From an uncultured Hyphomicrobiales bacterium (GTDB taxonomy: Bacteria; Pseudomonadota; Alphaproteobacteria; Rhizobiales; Beijerinckiaceae), in NCBI GenBank assembly GCA_903903935.1, contig CAIVAX010000223.1, forward strand, positions 1 to 5,120: a stretch of DNA of 5,120 bases, read 5' to 3'. Positions 5,013 through 5,120 of this stretch are shown one piece after another. Below the pieces are notes generated by a model. The model saw only the letters and a list, made by a program, of their open reading frames with translations, made no database searches and was not told where the DNA came from. Made by a program: the position numbers and the translations under genes. Position 1 is the stretch's first letter; each line of letters opens with the position of its first letter.

Positions 5013-5120
5013 TTACCTGAAGGTTTTTTGTGGCATGCTGCGCAAGGCTTGCACCTCATCGGCATCAACTTCGAGCGTGACTTCATAAGAATCCTGCGCG
5101 ACGGGGATAATGCTCACCAC
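5013..5120 (-). CDS. C-terminal end of an upstream gene, possibly FlgP-like lipoprotein (partial)
   Basis: An open frame enters from the right edge and gives 35 residues (VVSIIPVAQDSYEV..., ending MPQKTFR) before TAA at 5015-5013. The stop lies 4 bp before the FlgT start, and its first base is part of the AGGT Shine-Dalgarno, so the two genes are surely in one operon if this frame is real. The pattern SYEVTLEVDADEVQAL looks like a final beta strand and helix. In Vibrio the outer-membrane lipoproteins FlgO and FlgP are encoded near flgT, so a FlgP/LPP20-type protein is a reasonable guess. The fragment is too short to recognise, and the start lies outside the window. Confidence 0.6.
   Translation of the reverse strand: MVSIIPVAQDSYEVTLEVDADEVQALRSMPQKTFR

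Noticed and set aside
5009..5086. Upstream extension of FlgT by 26 residues to a start at 5086
   Set aside because: It would overlap the upstream open frame in another phase, place a Lys/Cys-rich segment before the signal peptide, and ignore the ATG at 5008 with its AGGT site.

Overview
The window looks like a chromosomal segment of a motile Gram-negative bacterium, most probably an alphaproteobacterium of moderate GC content. The class call rests mainly on the alpha/beta hydrolase at the left, which closely resembles the COG2945 form I know from alphaproteobacteria. This is judged from memory, not from a search. No mobile element, tRNA, rRNA or CRISPR array is visible.

Layout. Positions 1-214 hold no gene I can support. 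A serine hydrolase of the alpha/beta fold lies on the plus strand (215-901). Everything to its right is on the minus strand and is transcribed from right to left. In transcription order it is: the C-terminal end of an unidentified gene (5120-5013), a FlgT-type H-ring protein (5008-3920), the P-ring chaperone FlgA (3908-3153), the anti-sigma-28 factor FlgM (3077-2778), a small helical FlgN-like protein starting with TTG (2766-2491), a membrane-anchored coiled-coil protein with a DUF2802-like C-terminus (2486-2073), and anhydro-N-acetylmuramic acid kinase AnmK (2036-936). The hydrolase and anmK converge, and three imperfect 17-bp tandem copies (894-944) span both stop codons.

How the genes work together. 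FlgT and FlgA are exported proteins with clear signal peptides. FlgA supports P-ring assembly, and FlgT in Vibrio builds the H ring around the LP ring. FlgM inhibits the flagellar sigma factor FliA until the hook is finished, and FlgN-like proteins chaperone hook-associated proteins. Gene junctions are very tight (4-11 bp), except for a 75-bp gap before flgM and a 36-bp gap before anmK. At three junctions the Shine-Dalgarno sequence overlaps the preceding stop codon, which suggests translational coupling. The gap before flgM holds a candidate sigma-28 promoter.

The most notable points are a Vibrio-type flgT next to flgA-flgM-flgN in an apparent alphaproteobacterium, two small poorly described proteins between flgM and anmK, anmK trailing the flagellar genes, and the 17-bp repeat. 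I do not see a wholly unknown system. Several start sites given here are shorter than the longest open frames, because ribosome binding sites and signal peptides favour the internal starts.
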